In this document: piece by piece, positions 61,665-64,000 of the stretch
How the letters are laid out: every line of letters starts with the position of its first letter
Numbering within the stretch: the first letter of the stretch is position 1
Source of the DNA: Chryseobacterium wanjuense
GTDB taxonomy: Bacteria > Bacteroidota > Bacteroidia > Flavobacteriales > Weeksellaceae
Length of the DNA stretch: 64,000 bases
Assembly: GCF_900111495.1 (NCBI RefSeq)
Contig: NZ_FOIU01000002.1
Coordinates: forward strand, 434,001-498,000
Direction of reading: 5' to 3'
Notes under the pieces: model-generated
The model's input: the letters and a program-made list of their open reading frames with translations, nothing else
The model's database searches: none
What the model was told of the DNA's origin: nothing
Position numbers and translations under genes: made by a program

Positions 61665-62885
61665 TTAGCTTAGCATTCGCTGTGCTTTTTTAACACCTTC
61701 AATTAAGGCATCGATTTCTTCAAAAGTATTGTAAACGGCAAAACTTGCTCTTACGGTTCCCGCAATATTGAAAAAGTCCATGATCGGCTGTGTACAGTGA
61801 TGTCCCGTTCTTACGGCAATGCCCATTTTGTCGAGGATCATTCCTACGTCGGAAGCAATTCCGATACCTTCAAGGTTAAAGGAAACTACGCCCGTTCTTT
61901 TTGCTTTTTCACCGTATATTTTAATGCCTTCCAGCTCCAGGAGATGTCTTTGGGCATATTCCAGCAAAGCGTTTTCATGATTCTGAATATTCTCCTGCCC
62001 TACTCGCTGAATAAAATCAACAGCGGCTCCCAAAGCGATATTCCCTCCGACATTGGGTGTTCCGGCTTCGTATTTAAAAGGAAGTCCGGCGTACGTTGTT
62101 CCGTCAAAAGAACACGTTGCAATCATCTCTCCTCCCCCATGGAATGGCGGTAAATCTTCAAGAATTTCCTGTTTTCCGTATAAAATTCCCGTTCCCATCG
62201 GCGCATACATTTTATGCCCGGAGAATACAAAGAAATCGCAATCCAATTTCTGAACATCAATGGTAAAATGTGGAGCCGACTGCGCGCCATCAATGACGAT
62301 ATAAGCGTTTGTATTTTTCCTTGTTTTAGCAATAATTTCTTCGATAGGATTTACAATTCCCAATGCATTGGAAACCTGATTTACAGAAACAATTTTTGTT
62401 TTTTCACTTAAAAACTCATCGAATGTATCCAGCTGAAGAATTCCGTTTTCATCCATCGGAATAACGCGGAGTTTTGCACCTGTCCTTTCGCAAAGCAATT
62501 GCCAAGGAACGATATTAGAATGATGCTCCAGGTAAGAAATGATAATTTCATCGTCTTTTTTTAATTTTTGGGTTAAAATATAAGCGATGAGGTTCAATCC
62601 TTCTGTAGTGCCTTTTGTAAAAATTACTTCAAAATCGTGTTTAGCGTTAATGAATTTCTGGATTTTCCTTCTTGAAAGTTCCATCTCTTCCGTTGCTAAC
62701 TGGCTTAATGTATGGATTCCTCTGTGAACATTAGCATTAAGCTCCGTATAGTATTTATGACAAACTTCTAAAACTGAATTGGGTTTTTGGGATGTCGCTG
62801 CATTATCCAGATAAACCAATGGCTTACCATTCACCTGCCTGTCTAATATTGTAAACTGACTTCTTATTTCCTGAATGTCAAACAT
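61665..62885 (-). CDS. sufS: Cysteine desulfurase SufS
   Basis: 406 residues; PLP enzyme that mobilises sulfur from cysteine for Fe-S assembly. The PLP lysine is K225 (in FSGHKMYAPMGTG), with the catalytic cysteine C364 in RTGHHCTQPIMDFF. The LDNAATSQKP start and the short SufS-type Cys loop separate it from IscS. Other suf genes would lie elsewhere; none is adjacent. Confidence 0.93.
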   Translation of the reverse strand: MFDIQEIRSQFTILDRQVNGKPLVYLDNAATSQKPNSVLEVCHKYYTELNANVHRGIHTLSQLATEEMELSRRKIQKFINAKHDFEVIFTKGTTEGLNLIAYILTQKLKKDDEIIISYLEHHSNIVPWQLLCERTGAKLRVIPMDENGILQLDTFDEFLSEKTKIVSVNQVSNALGIVNPIEEIIAKTRKNTNAYIVIDGAQSAPHFTIDVQKLDCDFFVFSGHKMYAPMGTGILYGKQEILEDLPPFHGGGEMIATCSFDGTTYAGLPFKYEAGTPNVGGNIALGAAVDFIQRVGQENIQNHENALLEYAQRHLLELEGIKIYGEKAKRTGVVSFNLEGIGIASDVGMILDKMGIAVRTGHHCTQPIMDFFNIAGTVRASFAVYNTFEEIDALIEGVKKAQRMLS

Positions 62886-63075
62886 TTATTAAATTTTTAA
62901 ATTAAAACGTTCTTATTTAGAACACTTCAAATTTACGGCTTTTTTTTTGAAAGATTGTTGCAGGTTGAGGGTTGATTATTATCAGTTGATAGAAAGATTC
63001 GATAGATGAAATTGTAATAGATAAAGCTGATGAGCAAATTAACATTTTCGTGTTTATAATTTACCTTTTAGGCAT

Positions 63076-63108
63076 AAAAAAACCTGCCAAAATTGACAGG
63101 TTTTAATA
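63076..63108 (-). terminator. Terminator of the prs-rplY transcript
   Basis: AAAACCTG-C-CAA / TTG-A-CAGGTTTT stem. On the minus strand it follows rplY and ends in a T-run. Confidence 0.7.
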
Positions 63109-63126
63109 TTTTCAAATAAGCAATTC

Positions 63127-63768
63127 TTATTCTGCTGCAGCTTCTTCTGCTGCAGGAGCTGCTCCTTCAGTTGCAACTTCTTCTTCATCTTCATCATCCA
63201 TTGCTGCTGCACCTCCTTTCATTGCATTTCTAGACATCTTAACAGCAACTACTACTGCGTTGTCCGGGTGCATGAAAGAATATCCTTCAGCTTTGATACC
63301 TCCTACATAAAGTTTGTTACCAATTCTTAATGGAGTAACATCTACAACTACCTCATCAGGTAAGTTTGCAGGGATAGCTTTTACTTTCAATTTTCTGAAA
63401 GACTGACGTAAAACACCACCAGCTACAACACCTTTAGAACGACCAGTGATTCTTACAGGAACTTCCATGATAACTGGCTTATCGTCAGCTAGTTGATAGA
63501 AGTCTGCGTGAAGAATTTTGTCTGTAATCGGGTGGAACTGAATATCCTGAAGAACAGCCGGAATTGTTTGACCATCAACCTCAATAGATACCGTGTGTGC
63601 TTCAGGAGTATATACCAAACCTTTGAACGCTTTCTCTTCAGCAGAGAAGTTCAATGGCTCACCACCTCCGTAAACAACACAAGGAACTAATTCAGCATCA
63701 CGTAAAGCTTTTGTAGACTTTTTGCCCACGCTTTCTCTTTTTGTACCTTGAATTGTAATAGATTTCAT
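63127..63768 (-). CDS. rplY: Ribosomal protein L25/Ctc (bL25)
   Basis: 213 residues. The N-terminal half is the 5S-rRNA-binding L25 domain, and the second half is the TL5/CTC extension ([20 protein letters not shown]). The tail is a Glu/Ala-rich stretch ([15 protein letters not shown]), as in other Bacteroidota. It follows prs on the minus strand with a 55-nt gap, the usual prs-ctc order. Confidence 0.94.
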   Translation of the reverse strand: MKSITIQGTKRESVGKKSTKALRDAELVPCVVYGGGEPLNFSAEEKAFKGLVYTPEAHTVSIEVDGQTIPAVLQDIQFHPITDKILHADFYQLADDKPVIMEVPVRITGRSKGVVAGGVLRQSFRKLKVKAIPANLPDEVVVDVTPLRIGNKLYVGGIKAEGYSFMHPDNAVVVAVKMSRNAMKGGAAAMDDEDEEEVATEGAAPAAEEAAAE

Positions 63769-63823
63769 TTATAAAAATTTAAAAAATTGTTTTAATTTTA
63801 ATTTGCAAACTTTTGAAAATCAA

Positions 63824-64000
63824 TTAAATAACAAACTTACTGCTAATTGACTGATGCTCATGAACCATCTTCATAACGTCCGCAAATAATGGGGCGCAAG
63901 ATAGCACTTTTATTTTAGATGACAAATTATTTTTCACAGGAATTGAGTCAGTTACAATAACTTCTAGAATTTTTGAGTTCTGAATATTCTCGTAAGCTTT
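63824..64000 (-). CDS. prs: Ribose-phosphate pyrophosphokinase, C-terminal fragment
   Basis: 58 codons and a stop, cut by the window edge. The reading AYENIQNSKILEVIVTDSIP ... IKVLSCAPLFADVMKMVHEH matches the end of PRPP synthetase (the VTDSIP and VAPLFAxxI-type motifs). Its position upstream of rplY on the same strand supports the call. Confidence 0.88.
   Translation of the reverse strand, partial: KAYENIQNSKILEVIVTDSIPVKNNLSSKIKVLSCAPLFADVMKMVHEHQSISSKFVI

Noticed and set aside
1..64000. tRNA or rRNA genes
   Set aside because: No cloverleaf with a GGTTCRA-type T-loop and CCA-compatible stem, and no rRNA signature, was seen on either strand by eye; a dedicated RNA search would be decisive.

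Overview
The window is a chromosomal segment from a member of the Bacteroidota, most likely Flavobacteriia and close to Chryseobacterium (family Weeksellaceae). The evidence is AT-rich DNA, promoters of the Bacteroidota form (TAnnTTTG at -7, no strong Shine-Dalgarno sequences), many short palindromic intergenic repeats of the kind common in that genus, and gene content: type III glutamine synthetase, dimeric glycyl-tRNA synthetase, CoaX, an HMA-TonB receptor, a large M1 peptidase and hemA-hemC-hemD-hemE. The genus is inferred; no rRNA is present.

Layout. 0-6.3 kb: an RprY-like response regulator, a lipoprotein with a triplicated Pro/His/Cys motif, a Cys/His-rich small protein followed by a TonB-dependent receptor with two N-terminal heavy-metal domains (probably copper), then an AraC regulator and an OsmC peroxiredoxin. 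6.3-10.2 kb: a TetR regulator with a palindromic operator over its own promoter, followed by thiolase, hotdog thioesterase and FabF-like synthase genes. 10.4-22.6 kb: housekeeping and stress genes (L,D-transpeptidase, MsrB, DUF445, PyrD with a tiny membrane ORF, TruC-like synthase, GlyS, serine hydrolase, UmuC). 37.5-64 kb: TadA, CoaX, a double-glycine-leader Cys-rich peptide, M1 peptidase, a nucleoside-phosphorylase-like protein, GlnN, NlpC/P60, the mreBCD-mrdA-rodA cell-shape operon, the haem operon, SufS, L25 and the 3' end of prs.

The remarkable part is 22.7-37.4 kb. Eight promoters there share one architecture: a 15-nt inverted repeat (CGACA or CGTCA, 5 nt, TGTCG), exactly 11 nt, then TAnnTTTG. 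They stand before an M15 (endolysin-type) peptidase, a patatin-like phospholipase, a small acidic protein, a fibre/structural operon (two tail-fibre-like proteins with a shared N-terminal docking domain and a 1263-residue protein), three small orphan genes, and a WYL-domain regulator. Downstream of the structural operon, after a terminator, are a 601-residue toxin-carrier-like protein, a 175-residue probable toxin domain in the same frame beyond one stop codon, and a probable immunity gene. Next comes an array of orphan immunity-like genes, each preceded by the same promoter plus a remnant of the 5' end of the WYL gene; one still has what looks like the 3' end of a lost toxin. I read this as a WYL-controlled, possibly lysis-released polymorphic-toxin locus that diversifies by recombination at the regulator's 5' end. 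I cannot match it to a named system. The delivery mechanism is inference; the promoter series and the repeat array are directly visible.

No tRNA, rRNA, CRISPR array, insertion sequence or phage integrase was found.
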